This document shows, piece after piece, positions 1 to 9,990 of a stretch of DNA of 64,000 bases. Position 1 is the stretch's first letter; every line of letters starts with the position of its first letter. The stretch is from positions 1,984,001 to 2,048,000 of the forward strand of contig CAWICN010000001.1 in NCBI GenBank assembly GCA_963834725.1. Direction: 5' to 3'. The stretch is from PALSA-693 sp963834725. Its GTDB lineage: Bacteria; Actinomycetota; Acidimicrobiia; Acidimicrobiales; Palsa-688. The notes under the pieces were generated by a model. That model ran no database searches, was not told the origin of the DNA, and was given only the letters and a program-made list of their open reading frames with translations. Both the position numbers and the translations under genes were made by a program.

Positions 1-483
1 CCCCGGTCCAGGTCCAGAGCAATCGGAATCCCCGCCGCCAAGCCAGGATGACGACCCGATCGGACTGTTCGACCCATGAGTCGGATTCGGAGATCTCCTT
101 TTGCCAGTCACGCTCGGACGCCAGATCGGTACCCGCGGACGCCGCCCTACAACAACTCGAGGCGAGCGGCTTGTCTTTCCTCGGCATGGACCGATGGCTC
201 CACTACGACCCTACAACGGCAACCGAAGGCCGCCCTCTCCTGCTCAACACCGCGACAGCGGCGACACCCGCCGTATCGTCCCTGCCGGACGTCGACTTAC
301 GCACCCACTGCGCCGACATTCATTTCCGACGGCCGTTCGCAACCGGGTCCTCCGAACGACAGGTTTGCGCCACGGGCGTCGGTCAGGAAGCATTGCCCCA
401 GCCGTTTCGGCAACCATGCACTCTGCGAAGGCGAAGATCATCGCCTCCTGTACCCAACTACATCAGACGGATCGGAGTTCTCC
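1..483. other. No recognisable gene
   Basis: Open frames run through this stretch in several registers, but none gives a protein with recognisable motifs or family-like composition; the codons are Arg/Pro/Ser-rich, as expected of GC-rich noncoding DNA. The frame that continues into the hydrolase at 484 has no plausible extra domain. It may be an intergenic region or the degraded remains of an upstream gene cut by the window edge. Confidence 0.4.
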
Positions 484-1257
484 ATGCCGATGCTTGATCG
501 AGACGGAACCAAGATTTACTACGAGGCGACCGGACCCGAGGACGGCCGGGTCCCGCTTCTGCTGACACACGGCTACTCCGCCAGCGCCGCCATGTGGACC
601 GTCAACCTGCCTGCCCTCTCCAAGGATCGCCAGGTAATCACCTGGGATATTCGTGGGCATGCCCGCAGCGACTCGCCCGAGGATCCGGCGCTTTACACAG
701 AAGCGCTCTCGGTCGACGACATGGCCGCCATCCTCGATCAGGTCGGCGTTGACCGGGCGGTGGTAGGCGGGCTTTCCCTCGGCGGCTATCTGTCGCTGGC
801 CTTTCACCTTCGTTTTCCCGAACGAGTGGTGGCACTGGTGTTGTGCGACTGCGGACCCGGCTACCGGCGTGACGAAGGCCGGGCCCAGTGGAACAACGGA
901 ACAGTGGAGCGCTCCGCAACGAACCTCGAGCAACATGGCTTGGACGCCCTCGGCACTAGCCCCGAGGTGGCGGCTTCGGCGTCCCGCCATCGCGACCCGC
1001 TCGGCCTCGCCCGGGCTGCTCGGGGCATCATGGCCCAGCACGATTCCCGGGTCATCGATTCGTTGCCCACGATCTCCGTGCCGACCCTCATCGTGGTCGG
1101 GGCCGACGACACGGCATTCCTGGCGGCCGCCGACATGATGGAGGCCAAGATCCCCGGGGCGAAAAAAGTCGTGCTCGATCACGCCGGACACGCCCCCAAC
1201 ATCGATCAACCTGAAGCGTTCGACGAGGCGCTATTAGAGTTCCTCTCCCGGATCTGA
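484..1257 (+). CDS. alpha/beta-fold hydrolase
   Basis: A 257-residue serine hydrolase of the alpha/beta fold, predicted cytoplasmic. The oxyanion motif LLLTHGYSAS, the nucleophile elbow GLSLGG (Ser near residue 92), an acid-strand Asp in VVGADD and the C-terminal HAGHAPN histidine form a complete triad. The open frame extends far upstream, but homologous sequence starts at MPMLDRDGTKIYYEA, so the ATG at 484 is chosen. The size matches 3-oxoadipate enol-lactonase or haloperoxidase-like members. Substrate cannot be assigned, and it appears to stand alone on its strand. Confidence 0.85.
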   Translation: MPMLDRDGTKIYYEATGPEDGRVPLLLTHGYSASAAMWTVNLPALSKDRQVITWDIRGHARSDSPEDPALYTEALSVDDMAAILDQVGVDRAVVGGLSLGGYLSLAFHLRFPERVVALVLCDCGPGYRRDEGRAQWNNGTVERSATNLEQHGLDALGTSPEVAASASRHRDPLGLARAARGIMAQHDSRVIDSLPTISVPTLIVVGADDTAFLAAADMMEAKIPGAKKVVLDHAGHAPNIDQPEAFDEALLEFLSRI

Positions 1258-1342
1258 GCGAATTCGGACCAGCGCCACCACAGATAGATACGCACGTCTA
1301 CGAGATGTGATGGACGCGGGAGGCCTCGGGCGGTGCGCGCCA

Positions 1343-2599
1343 TCACCCCTCGATCCGGACCACCCCCGAGGGCACCGGCGGGACCTCACCGCGGGCAACA
1401 TGGCTGACTCGACCGGACACCGGCCCCCAAACGAACGGCAGGGTCCCTACCAACATCCCTCCCACCGTGGCCGCTGCGATGAACGGCGCCCAGGACGCGA
1501 CGGCAAACAGGGCACCACTGGCCGCAGCGGCCACCGCGATTGCCGCCGTCTCGGCCGTGGCGAAGGTCCCCTGGACCCGGCCAAACGCGTCAGGCTCGGT
1601 GTCCTGGGTCAGGAGCGACTGGATGGACGGCAGCGCAACCGCCGCTCCGATGGCCTCGACCGCCCCCAGCCCCACCAGCCAGGCGATCGCGGTGAGGAAG
1701 GGATAGATGGCACAGAACGCGCTGCTGGCCAGCACCGCCACGACCACGAGTGCTCGCCGGTCCAGGTGATCCGCGATCCAGCCGCCGGGTCGGGCCATGA
1801 GGGCGAACGGGATGGCAAACAGCGTCCACGACAGCCCGACCTGCCAGGTGGCCGCGCCCCGCTGGTGCAGCAGCAGCGTCCAGCAGGTTTCGTAGACGCC
1901 AGTGAGGAGGCCGACGGCGACTCCTGCGATCAGCGACCCTGTCGCGGCGCGACCGAGAGTGGGAAAGCCGAGCCCACCATGCTCGGGCCGGGAGACCGAC
2001 CGATCGCCCGAGCCATCCAGCCCGGAGCCGTTGATTACGGCGAGACAGGCAACCAGCGACGTCAAGGCGGCACCGACGAAGATGACGGCCATCGAGCCCA
2101 CGCCGATGAGACTGCCGACCAATGGCCCGATGGCCATCCCGCCGAGTTGGCCCCGGTAGATAGAACCGAAAGCGCGTCCGCGCCGCTCCAGCGAGACCGT
2201 GCTGGCAATCAGGGCGAGAGCGGCGACCTCCACCGCGCCGGCGCCACAGCCCTGAAGGCCCCGCAGCACGATATCGGCGGTCGGTCCCAGATTGAGCACG
2301 AAGGCCAGGCTTGCTCCCGCGTAGGTGACCAACCCACCGAGCAGAACGCTGCGCCTCCCGAATCGGTCGGCCATATAGCCGGCGGGGTACTGGAAGAGCA
2401 CGGCGGCGACGAAATATGCCGCCATCACCGCGCCAACCATCTGGTCCGAGCCGCCCTGATGGCGAAGATACAAGGGCAACAGAGGAATGATGGCGCTGGC
2501 ACCGAGCCATTGCAGAAAGATGACGAGGGACAACGACCGGACCATGTGGTCCGACCCGACCTGCCCCGTGAGCTCCTCGGCTCGAGGAATCTGGCTCAC
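1343..2599 (-). CDS. MFS transporter
   Basis: A 418-residue major facilitator superfamily permease. The start is GTG. Hydrophobic helices alternate with short loops, and the loop between helices 2 and 3 carries the MFS signature GYMADRFGRRS. A related GGWIADHLDRR occurs at the equivalent place in the second half, consistent with the 6+6 helix arrangement. It is probably a proton-coupled exporter of a small molecule; the substrate is unknown. It runs toward the plus-strand hydrolase (convergent) and diverges from the decarboxylase at 3046. Confidence 0.85.
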   Translation of the reverse strand: MSQIPRAEELTGQVGSDHMVRSLSLVIFLQWLGASAIIPLLPLYLRHQGGSDQMVGAVMAAYFVAAVLFQYPAGYMADRFGRRSVLLGGLVTYAGASLAFVLNLGPTADIVLRGLQGCGAGAVEVAALALIASTVSLERRGRAFGSIYRGQLGGMAIGPLVGSLIGVGSMAVIFVGAALTSLVACLAVINGSGLDGSGDRSVSRPEHGGLGFPTLGRAATGSLIAGVAVGLLTGVYETCWTLLLHQRGAATWQVGLSWTLFAIPFALMARPGGWIADHLDRRALVVVAVLASSAFCAIYPFLTAIAWLVGLGAVEAIGAAVALPSIQSLLTQDTEPDAFGRVQGTFATAETAAIAVAAAASGALFAVASWAPFIAAATVGGMLVGTLPFVWGPVSGRVSHVARGEVPPVPSGVVRIEG

Positions 2600-3045
2600 G
2601 TCGCCGGCCTCACACCGGAGAAACTACACGGTCAGGGTCACCAAGCACCCAGGCCTATCCCCCCAGCCGCGCACCCAGATGGGCCGGATCGATGCTCGCC
2701 TGGCGACCTGAGCAGTTCTTCCTCGTTTGCTCCACCAGCAGCCCGGACGGTCCAACGAGAACGTCGATCATGGGTCGGCGTCAACCCCGAGGCCCTCTCC
2801 CCCGACCTGACCTCGCTGCCCGGCGACGTCCGCCTCCGAAAGAAGCCATGACACAGGGCGGACGGGGTACCGCGCCAGGTCCTTCGCCCTTCGACCCGGT
2901 GCGACAAACATCGAACAGAGCTGGAAACGGATCCGCGTGCACCCGGCCACCCGCCACGGCGTGACACCCGGGATCAGAGACGGACCGAAGATTGTCCGGC
3001 GCCTTCCCATGGTCACCGTCCCACCCCTGTGGTTACGTGGGGCAC
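2600..3045. other. Divergent intergenic region, no gene seen
   Basis: This 446-bp gap lies between the divergent MFS gene and the PLP decarboxylase. Short frames on both strands are low-complexity Arg/Pro sequence without motifs. It presumably holds the two outward promoters, but I could not pick out convincing -35/-10 pairs. Confidence 0.4.
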
Positions 3046-4414
3046 ATGACCGACAGCCTGCTCGTCCGCACCGCCCGGCGGATCGACACGTATCGGGCGC
3101 AGGCCGCCCACTCCCGGGTCGGTCCGACCTTCGACCTCGAGGCGGCGCGAGCCGCCTTCGGGGGTCCCCTGCCCGAGGCGGGCGAGGAGCCCGACGCCGT
3201 CATCGACCGGCTGATGGACGCCGCTCAGCCGGCCCTGGTCACCTCCAACGGACCCCGCTACTTCGGTTTCGTGATCGGGGGTGCCCTCGAGGCCGCCACC
3301 GGCGCCGACCTGCTGACCACGGGCTGGGACCAAAACGCCTACAACGCCATCACCTCACCCGCGGCCGCGCTCGTCGAGGAGGCCGTTGGGGTTTGGTTAA
3401 AAGACCTGCTCGGTATCCCCGAACCCGCCTCGTTTGGATTGGTGACCGGCGCAACGGGCGCCAACACCGTCGGGCTGGCGGCCGGCCGGTACCGGGTCCT
3501 CGAGCAGGCCGGCTGGGACGTCGAGGAGCGAGGGCTGGCCGGTTCGCCTCCCATCCGGGTCCTGGCCAGCGAGGAGCGCCATGCCAGCGTGGACGCGTCG
3601 TTGCGGCTTCTCGGGCTGGGCCGGGCGGCGGTGGTGGAACTGCCCGCCGATGCCAACGGGGCCATGGAGGTCGACGCCCTCGATCGGGCCCTGGAGGCGG
3701 GTGCCGGCGCGCCCACCATCGTCTGCACCCAGGCGGGCAACGTCAACACCGGCGCGTTCGATGACCTCGCCGCCATCTGCGACCTGGGCCGCCGGGCCCG
3801 GGCGTGGGTTCACGTGGACGGGGCTTTCGGCCTGTGGGCCGCCGCCAGCCCGACCACCCGCCACCTCGTCGCCGGCCTCGAGCGGGCGGACTCCTGGGGG
3901 TGCGACGGCCACAAATGGCTCAACGTCCCCTACGACAGCGGCTACGCCTTCTGCGCCGATCCCGAGGCTCACGCCGCTTCCATGGCATATGGCGCCGCCT
4001 ACCTCAATCCCGCCTCGGCGAACTCGCTCCGGTCGCCCGGCGACTTCGTGCCCGACTCGTCGCGGCGGGCGCGTGGCTTCGCCACCTGGGCCGCCTTGCG
4101 CCAGCTGGGCCGGACGGGCGTGGTCGACCTCGTCGATCGCTGCTGCACCCTGGCTCGCGCCTTCGCCGACGCCCTGGCCCCGCTGCCTGAGGTGACCATC
4201 GCCAATGAGGTGGTGCTCAACCAGGTCCTGGTCGACTTCGGCGGAACGGCAAGGACCGATCAGATCATCGGGGCGGTCCAGCGTGACGGCACCTGCTGGA
4301 TGGGCGGCACCGTCTGGAAGGACCGGCGCTGCATGCGCATTTCGGTGTCCAATGCCGAGCACCACTTTGGCCGACGTCGAGGCGTCGGTCGACGCCATCC
4401 GCCGATGCCTTTAG
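3046..4414 (+). CDS. Pyridoxal-phosphate-dependent decarboxylase (group II), apparent +1 frameshift near 4357
   Basis: Group II PLP decarboxylase/aminotransferase-fold enzyme of about 455 residues. Visible features are the cofactor region TGATGANTVGLAAGR, the HVDGAFGLWAA segment with the PLP-contacting Asp, and the Schiff-base lysine in DGHKWLNVPYDSGYAF. The start is MTDSLLVRT at 3046. The open frame does not stop at the natural end: after the conserved RISVSNA it shifts out of frame and reads on antisense through the next gene. Skipping one base at about 4357 continues into STTLADVEASVDAIRRCL and a TAG at 4412-4414, the expected C-terminus. The break is therefore a single-base insertion, either sequence error or recent mutation. 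Substrate is unknown (aromatic amino acid, glutamate or diaminobutyrate relatives are possible). Confidence 0.8.
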
Positions 4415-5368
4415 AGGCCCTTGAGCCAGTCGACGAGCAAATCGTTGACCTCCGCGGCCCGCTCCTGCTGGACCCAGTGGCCACATCCGGAAAGGACGTG
4501 GCTGCCCCGGAGGCCGGGCAGGGTCTCGGGGAAGCGTTCGATGGCCCGTTGCCCCCAGATGGTCGGCCCGTCGCGCTCGCCGCCGATGAAGAGCGACGGC
4601 ACGGTGATCGGCTGACGGCCCCACGGCTGCAGGTCCAGCCAGTCCCGGTCCACGTTGCGATAGCGGTTGAGGGCGCCCCGGAATCCTTTCCCCTCGAACT
4701 CGGCCGTGTAGAAGTCGAGGTCAGACTGCGGTCAGCCAGTCCGGCAGCTCCGCCGGCACGACGAAACGATCGCGCAGCCGCCCCCCTCTCGGGACCGTGG
4801 CCATGGTGCCGCCATCGGGTGGTCGGGCCGCTGTCCCGGAGGCGCCGATGTAGAAGCCGAGCAGCCAGCCGCGCACATCCGGCTCGGCCTCGGCTTCGGC
4901 CCGGCCCGGCTCCTGGAAGTAGTTGATGTAGAACTCCTCATCGCCGCCCATCTCGGCGAAGGCCTCCGACGGCCGGCGCGGCCCCGGCGGGCTGTACGGC
5001 ACACTCAGGAGGGCCACGGCCCGGAACACGTCGGGCCGCAGCAGCGCCGAATTGGCCGCGATCGGCGAACCCCAATCGTGGCCCACGACCACGGCCGTGG
5101 ATTCGCCGAGGGCTTCGATGACGCCGAGGTTGTCGTTGACGTGGTGCAGCATCCCGTAGGCCTCGATCTCAAGGGGGGCCGACGAGCGCCCGTAGCCCCG
5201 GACATCGATGGCTACCGCCCGGAAACCGGCGGCGGCGATGGCGGGCAGCTGGTGGCGCCATGAGTACCACGACTCCGGGAAGCCGTGGATCAGCAGCACC
5301 ACCGGTCCGGCGCCCTCCTCGACCAGGTGGATGCGGATGCCCCGGGCGTTGACGGTTTGGTGGTTCAT
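4411..5368 (-). CDS. Epoxide hydrolase-like alpha/beta hydrolase, apparent +1 frameshift at 4723
   Basis: Soluble epoxide-hydrolase-type protein, about 318 residues when joined. The N-terminal part (5368-4724) has the oxyanion motif HGFPESWYSW and the nucleophile elbow GHDWGS with an Asp nucleophile. It stops early at PDWLTAV. One base further on, the other frame continues DLDFYTAEFEGKGFRGALNRYRN, typical of the family lid, then IGGERDGP and the catalytic His in SGCGHWVQQE, ending at TAA 4411-4413. The extra base is at about 4723. Its stop codon overlaps that of the convergent decarboxylase. It lies 73 bp downstream of the PNPOx-like gene on the same strand and may be the last gene of that operon. 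Confidence 0.8.
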
Positions 5369-5441
5369 GGACGGTGAGATTAGCGACCACCCCTCCGCTC
5401 AGGACGGCCGATTCATGGGCGGTCAGCGACCGCCCCGCCGG

Positions 5442-5903
5442 TCAGGACGGCCGCCACACCTCGGTCTCGTGGCTGCCGTCACCCATGGCGCGGAACCAGG
5501 ACACTTGATCGATGTCGACGTACCACAGGTGCCAGTCGTGGCCTTCCGGTGCCCAGCCGGTAGCGGCGCGCAGGGCCGAGCAATACCGGTCGCGGGTGAG
5601 CACATCGTCCACCGCGACGGCCCGGCCGTACACCTTGAACTCGCCTTCGGTGCCGTCCTTGTTGGAGATGGTGCTGTGCACCACGCACCGGGGATCGCGC
5701 TGGAGGTCGAGGGCCTTCATCGACTGCCACATCATGCCGAGCGCCAGCTGGCCATCGAAGACAAAAGGCTCGACTGCGCTGATGCGGGGCGATCCGTCGC
5801 GCCGGAGCGTCCCGATGAGCGACAGGCCGGTGACGTCGAAGCGGGCCAGTCCCCTGGCCGCCAGCTCCGGCGCACCGGCCCCAAACTCCGCCCAATCAAC
5901 CAT
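5442..5903 (-). CDS. Pyridoxamine 5'-phosphate oxidase family protein (split-barrel flavin protein)
   Basis: A 153-residue split-barrel protein of the PNPOx/FMN- or F420-binding superfamily. It has the GTLRRDGSPRISAVEPFV strand pair, a CVVHSTISNKDGTEGEFKVYGRAV core and a C-terminal VDIDQVSWF strand. The ATG at 5903 is chosen because MVDWAEFGAGAPELAARG begins the domain and overlaps the GH65 stop by 8 bases, implying translational coupling. The longer open frame upstream is antisense-like Arg/Pro sequence. The role is probably a flavin- or F420-dependent reductase or binding protein; the substrate is unknown. Confidence 0.75.
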   Translation of the reverse strand: MVDWAEFGAGAPELAARGLARFDVTGLSLIGTLRRDGSPRISAVEPFVFDGQLALGMMWQSMKALDLQRDPRCVVHSTISNKDGTEGEFKVYGRAVAVDDVLTRDRYCSALRAATGWAPEGHDWHLWYVDIDQVSWFRAMGDGSHETEVWRPS

Positions 5904-8307
5904 CCGCCGCTCCAGTCGTCGCGGGCGCGACCGCGGCGGTCCGGTGGGCGGGCGCCCGGCCCCGCGGCTGCGAGGGCGCCGGCCCCGGGCTGATCCCCGG
6001 GATGGGCCGGGTCTCCGGCTCACCCGGGCGCAGCGACACGCGGGCCCCGTAGTGCTCGACATCCACCGGCTCGCCTGTCCGGAGCGTGTAGGTGGCCTCG
6101 GTGCCCATGATCTCGACCGAGATTCTCCGCCCCAGGTAGACGAGGCGGAAAGCCAGCCGGGTAAGAGCTGGAGGAAGGCGCGGGCAGAAGGTCAACAGCC
6201 CGGCCCCTTGGGCCGGCTCGCCGAAGTTGCGCATCCCGCCGAAGCCCTGGACCAACGACAGCCAGGTGCCGGCGAGCGAGGCGATGTGCAGGCCGTCACG
6301 GGTGTTGTGCTCGAGGTCGTCGAGGTCGAGCAGGGCGGCCTCGCCCAGGTAGTCGTAGGCGAGGTCGAGGTGACCGACTTCGGCAGCCACGATCGACTGG
6401 ATGCACGGGGACAGCGACGAGTCACGGACCGTCAACGCCTCGTAGTAGGCGAAGTCGCGCGCCTTCTGCTCCGGGCTGAAGGCATCACCGCGGACGAGCA
6501 GCGCGAAGACCAGGTCCGGTTGCTTGACCACCTGCTTCCGGTACAGGTCGAAATAGGGGAAATGCAGGAGAAGGGGATAATCCTTCTCGGTCATGGCATC
6601 GAAATCCCACCGATCGTGGCGGGTGAACCCCTCGGACTGCGCGTGCACACCGAGATCGCGGTCGTAAGGGACGACCATGTTCTCCGCAGCCTGCCGCCAG
6701 CGCTCACGCTCGGCTCGGTCGACCCCGAGCTCCTCCCCCCCATCGGGAAAGCGCTCCACAATATTGGCCGCGGAGCGGAGGTTCCGCTGCGCCATGAGGT
6801 TGGTATAGACATTGTTGTCCGCGATCGCGCTGTACTCGTCCGGCCCCGTGACGCCGTCGATGCGGAACCCGCTTCCGGGGTCATGGTGCCCGACCGACAT
6901 CCACAACCGGGCCGTGGCCACCAGCAGGTCGATGCCGACCCGCCGACCGAACTCGTCGTCCCCCGTCGCCCACCAGTAGCCCACCACCGCGTGCGCCACC
7001 GCGGCATTGATGTGAAAGGCGGCCGTGCTCGCCGGCCAGTACCCCGAGCTCTCCTTCCCCGCAATGGTCCGCCACGGGAAGGCGGCGCCGTTCAGCCCCA
7101 ACTGGCGGGCCCGCTCGGTGGCCGCGGGCAGAGCGGTCTGGCGCCAGGCGAGGGCATCAGCCGCGGCCTCCGGCTGGGTATAGGTGAGCACGGGCAGCAC
7201 GTACATCTCGCTATCCCAGAAGGCGTGGCCGTCGTATCCCGGGCCGGTCAGTCCCTTGGCCGGGATGGCCCGCTTCTCGGTTCGTGCCCCTGCCTGCAGC
7301 ACCTGCCACAGGGAAAAACGGACGGCCTGCTGGATTTCAGGATCCCCGTCGACCTCCACGTCGGCCCGGTCCCAGAAGTCGTCGAGATAATGGCGCTGGG
7401 CCTCGAGCAACCCCTCGAACCCGGTGTGGCGGCCCATGAACAGCGCTCCCGCCACCTGGTCCTCCAGGGCCGGCAGGGAGCGGACACCGGACCAGCCGTA
7501 GGCCATGTACTTGACGAACGCCACCCGCCCCCCGGTCGGGCAGGTAGTGACCACGTGGACCCGCGCCAGATCATCCTGGATGCTCCGGCGCAATTCGCGG
7601 TCGTCGGGCGCCTCGACGACCTCGTGGTCCATCATCGCCGCCATCCGCAACCCGCTCCTCCTCGTGCGATGCACCAGGACCATGCGGCCGTCGCCCAGGT
7701 CGCGTGCTGCCTCGGCGACGAGCGGATGGTCGATGGCCTGGCCGCCCCGCGGGTCGTGGTGGCCGCTCGGGAGCTCCTCGTTGGCCATCAGCTCGGACTG
7801 GATCACCAGCTGGACGCCGCCGGGGCCGACAGCCTCCACCTCGTACTTGATGGCGGCGATAGCTCGCTGGGTCAACGACACCAGCCTGGTGGCGCGCACC
7901 CGCACCGTCTTGTGCCCCGGCGACACCCATTCGACCGTGCGGCTGAGCGTGCCCGCTCGAAAGTCCAGGACTCGCTGATGGTGGACCAGCTCGCCGTACC
8001 GGATGTCAAAGGGTTCGTCGTCGACGAGCAACCGGATGATCTTGCCGTTGGTGACGTTCACCACCGTCTGGCTGGTGTCCGGGTCGCCATAGACCAGCTC
8101 GGGCGCGGTGAGAGGCCGGAGCTCGTAAAAGGAGCCCAGATACGTGCCCGGCATCCCGTGCGGCTCCCCCTCATCGAGATTGCCGCGAAAGCCGATGTGG
8201 CCGTTCGCCAGGGCGAACACCGACTCGGTTTGGGCCAGCCGGTCGAGGTTGAGCTCGTTCTCGACCACCGACCATGCGTCCCCGCCGAACTCGGGGTGGC
8301 TGATCAC
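5896..8307 (-). CDS. Glycoside hydrolase family 65 protein (maltose/kojibiose/trehalose phosphorylase-like)
   Basis: An 803-residue GH65 enzyme of the usual family length, predicted to phosphorolyse an alpha-glucosyl disaccharide to beta-glucose 1-phosphate. The N-terminal beta-sandwich carries SVFALANGHIGFRGNLDEG; the (alpha/alpha)6 barrel carries GHAFWDSEMYVLPVL, and the general-acid Glu lies in GVTGPDEYSAI. The C-terminus is a Pro/Arg/Ala-rich tail without motifs. The GTG start overlaps the stop of the HAD gene (GTGA), so the two are translationally coupled. The HAD-GH65 pair resembles the actinobacterial arrangement known from mycobacteria (Rv3400-Rv3401) and suggests conversion of the product to glucose 6-phosphate. 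Exact disaccharide specificity cannot be read from the sequence. Confidence 0.9.
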   Translation of the reverse strand: MISHPEFGGDAWSVVENELNLDRLAQTESVFALANGHIGFRGNLDEGEPHGMPGTYLGSFYELRPLTAPELVYGDPDTSQTVVNVTNGKIIRLLVDDEPFDIRYGELVHHQRVLDFRAGTLSRTVEWVSPGHKTVRVRATRLVSLTQRAIAAIKYEVEAVGPGGVQLVIQSELMANEELPSGHHDPRGGQAIDHPLVAEAARDLGDGRMVLVHRTRRSGLRMAAMMDHEVVEAPDDRELRRSIQDDLARVHVVTTCPTGGRVAFVKYMAYGWSGVRSLPALEDQVAGALFMGRHTGFEGLLEAQRHYLDDFWDRADVEVDGDPEIQQAVRFSLWQVLQAGARTEKRAIPAKGLTGPGYDGHAFWDSEMYVLPVLTYTQPEAAADALAWRQTALPAATERARQLGLNGAAFPWRTIAGKESSGYWPASTAAFHINAAVAHAVVGYWWATGDDEFGRRVGIDLLVATARLWMSVGHHDPGSGFRIDGVTGPDEYSAIADNNVYTNLMAQRNLRSAANIVERFPDGGEELGVDRAERERWRQAAENMVVPYDRDLGVHAQSEGFTRHDRWDFDAMTEKDYPLLLHFPYFDLYRKQVVKQPDLVFALLVRGDAFSPEQKARDFAYYEALTVRDSSLSPCIQSIVAAEVGHLDLAYDYLGEAALLDLDDLEHNTRDGLHIASLAGTWLSLVQGFGGMRNFGEPAQGAGLLTFCPRLPPALTRLAFRLVYLGRRISVEIMGTEATYTLRTGEPVDVEHYGARVSLRPGEPETRPIPGISPGPAPSQPRGRAPAHRTAAVAPATTGAADG

Positions 8308-9095
8308 GCCTGGCCGCCTGCACCAGATCGACCGTCAGGGTCACGGAGGCCGTCCGGATCGAGGAGGTCGCCGAGGTCCGTGACCACCCGGTCGGCGCCG
8401 TGGGCTCTCAGCGCTTCGCCCTGCCCGACGCGGTCCACGCCGATCACGTAGCCGAAACGCCCGGCCCGCCCCGCCTCCACCCCGGCGAGGGCGTCCTCGA
8501 ACACCGCCGCCGCGGATGGGGCCACGCCGAGCAGCCGGGCCCCCGCCAGATAGGTGTCGGGGGCCGGCTTGCCCTGGAGATGCTCCCGCTCAGCCACCAC
8601 GCCGTCGACCACCTCCTGGAAAAGATCCGAGATGTGAGCGGCCACGAGAACGTCCCGGCAGTTGCGCGACGACGAGACCACCACCCTCCCCAGACCGGCG
8701 TCTCGGGCGGCGCGGACGTAGTCCACCGAGCCGGGATAGGGATCGACCCCTTCCTGATGGAGACGGCGGCGGACGAGTTCGTTCTTTTGGCGACCGAGAC
8801 CGTTGACGGTGGCGGCCCTGGCCGGGTCATCAGGGCTGCCCTCGGGCAGATCGATCCCCCGGGAAGCCAGAAAGTCCCGCACGCCGTCGAGTCGGGGCTT
8901 GCCATCGACGTAGCGGTCGTAGTCATCGTGGTCGTCGAAGGCCTGGAACGGCTGGCCGTGCTGCTCCGCCCAGTGGTGGAGAAAGGAATCGAACATCTCC
9001 TTCCAGGCCCCGGCGTGGACGCTCGCCGTCTCGGTCAGAACGCCGTCGAGATCGAACAGACAAGCCTCGACGCCGTCGGGCAATCCGAGCCTCAC
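8304..9095 (-). CDS. HAD-superfamily beta-phosphoglucomutase-like phosphatase/mutase
   Basis: A 263-residue HAD protein. Motif I is CLFDLDGVLTET with both aspartates, followed by a helical cap (KEMFDSFL...VDGKPRLDGVRDFLASRGI). Motif II is VVVSSS, the motif III Lys lies in LQGKPAPD, and motif IV is FEDALAGVEAG. This pattern fits beta-phosphoglucomutase. The GTG at 9095 overlaps the stop of the MaoC-like gene as GTGA, and its own stop overlaps the GH65 start the same way. In context it would take the beta-glucose 1-phosphate released by the GH65 phosphorylase. A simple phosphatase role remains possible. Confidence 0.85.
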   Translation of the reverse strand: MRLGLPDGVEACLFDLDGVLTETASVHAGAWKEMFDSFLHHWAEQHGQPFQAFDDHDDYDRYVDGKPRLDGVRDFLASRGIDLPEGSPDDPARAATVNGLGRQKNELVRRRLHQEGVDPYPGSVDYVRAARDAGLGRVVVSSSRNCRDVLVAAHISDLFQEVVDGVVAEREHLQGKPAPDTYLAGARLLGVAPSAAAVFEDALAGVEAGRAGRFGYVIGVDRVGQGEALRAHGADRVVTDLGDLLDPDGLRDPDGRSGAGGQA

Positions 9096-9928
9096 AATCC
9101 CGCCAGCCGCCAAATGGCCGTATGACGAGCGAGGGCGACGGTCTCCGCCCGGGCCACCCACGCCACGTCCAGGCGCACGAAGTGATGACCCTTGCGTTCG
9201 AAGACGTCGGCGATCCGAGCCCGGACCTCCACCTCCTCACCGACGGCGACGGCCCGCAGATGCTGGACCTCGCTCTCGACGTGAAGCCAGGCGGGCAGCA
9301 CGACGTTGGCGGTGAGCACCCGGTTGGCACTGCCGAGCAGCTGGCCGGGATGAACCACCCCGTCCACCACCCGGCCCGCCCCGGGCCCGGATCTTGGCAC
9401 GTAGATCGGCGACGGCTCGCTGATCGCGGTCAGGTAGGCGTCGACGGTGGCCTGGTCGGTTGGTAGAGGGACGGAGCCCAGCACCCGCCCGGCAACGAAG
9501 AACCCTCCATCTGGCGGCGGCCGGTCGCCAGGTTCGGGGGCCGGAGCCGCCGGTATCTCCGGGAAGTCCGGGCCGCCTCGCCCGCTGGCGGCCAGGGCGG
9601 CCGATCCAACCACGCACGTTCTTTCCCCGGTGCTGACCCCGACCTCGAACGGTGGCGGTGGCGCCGTCTGGACCGTGATCGCGAGTTCTTCACCCTCATA
9701 GCAGGGGGCGACGAACCGCATGTGGGTGGCGCCGTGTTCCACCCAGGCCGGCCCGAGGGCTTGCACCAGGGCGTGGCAGGCGTATCCGTACACGGTCACG
9801 CCCGGGACCAGGCCGCCCTGGAAGCCGTATCGCTGGGCCACGTCGTCGGCATGGATGCGGTTTTCGCTGGCCGTGGCCGGGTTCCTGGCGACGACCCGAT
9901 ACGTCACACCGTCGGTTGGGTCGTTCAC
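9092..9928 (-). CDS. MaoC/FAS1-like double hot-dog dehydratase
   Basis: A 278-residue protein with two hot-dog-like halves. The N-terminal half includes NRIHADDVAQRYGFQGGLVPGVTVYGY, where the D/H-x(n)-GGLVPG pattern recalls MaoC hydratase active sites. The C-terminal half is a weaker copy (VDGVVHPGQLLGSANRV). The start is a GTG at 9928 with GGGAG a few bases upstream; an ATG further upstream would add a non-homologous leader. It heads the GH65 operon, yet its likely acyl-CoA hydratase chemistry has no obvious link to disaccharide phosphorolysis, so its substrate is unknown. Confidence 0.65.
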   Translation of the reverse strand: MNDPTDGVTYRVVARNPATASENRIHADDVAQRYGFQGGLVPGVTVYGYACHALVQALGPAWVEHGATHMRFVAPCYEGEELAITVQTAPPPPFEVGVSTGERTCVVGSAALAASGRGGPDFPEIPAAPAPEPGDRPPPDGGFFVAGRVLGSVPLPTDQATVDAYLTAISEPSPIYVPRSGPGAGRVVDGVVHPGQLLGSANRVLTANVVLPAWLHVESEVQHLRAVAVGEEVEVRARIADVFERKGHHFVRLDVAWVARAETVALARHTAIWRLAGL

Positions 9929-9990
9929 CGAACTCCCTTCTCCGTGATCGAGACCGGTCACACCATACGACACGGGCTAAAACGGCTGGT

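Noticed and set aside
1..497. Several overlapping open frames at the window start
   Set aside because: All are Arg/Pro/Ser-rich with no motifs and typical of open frames in GC-rich noncoding DNA.
4415..4926. Extension of the PLP decarboxylase frame to 4926
   Set aside because: It reads antisense through the epoxide hydrolase after a frameshift; the natural C-terminus lies in the neighbouring frame ending at 4414.
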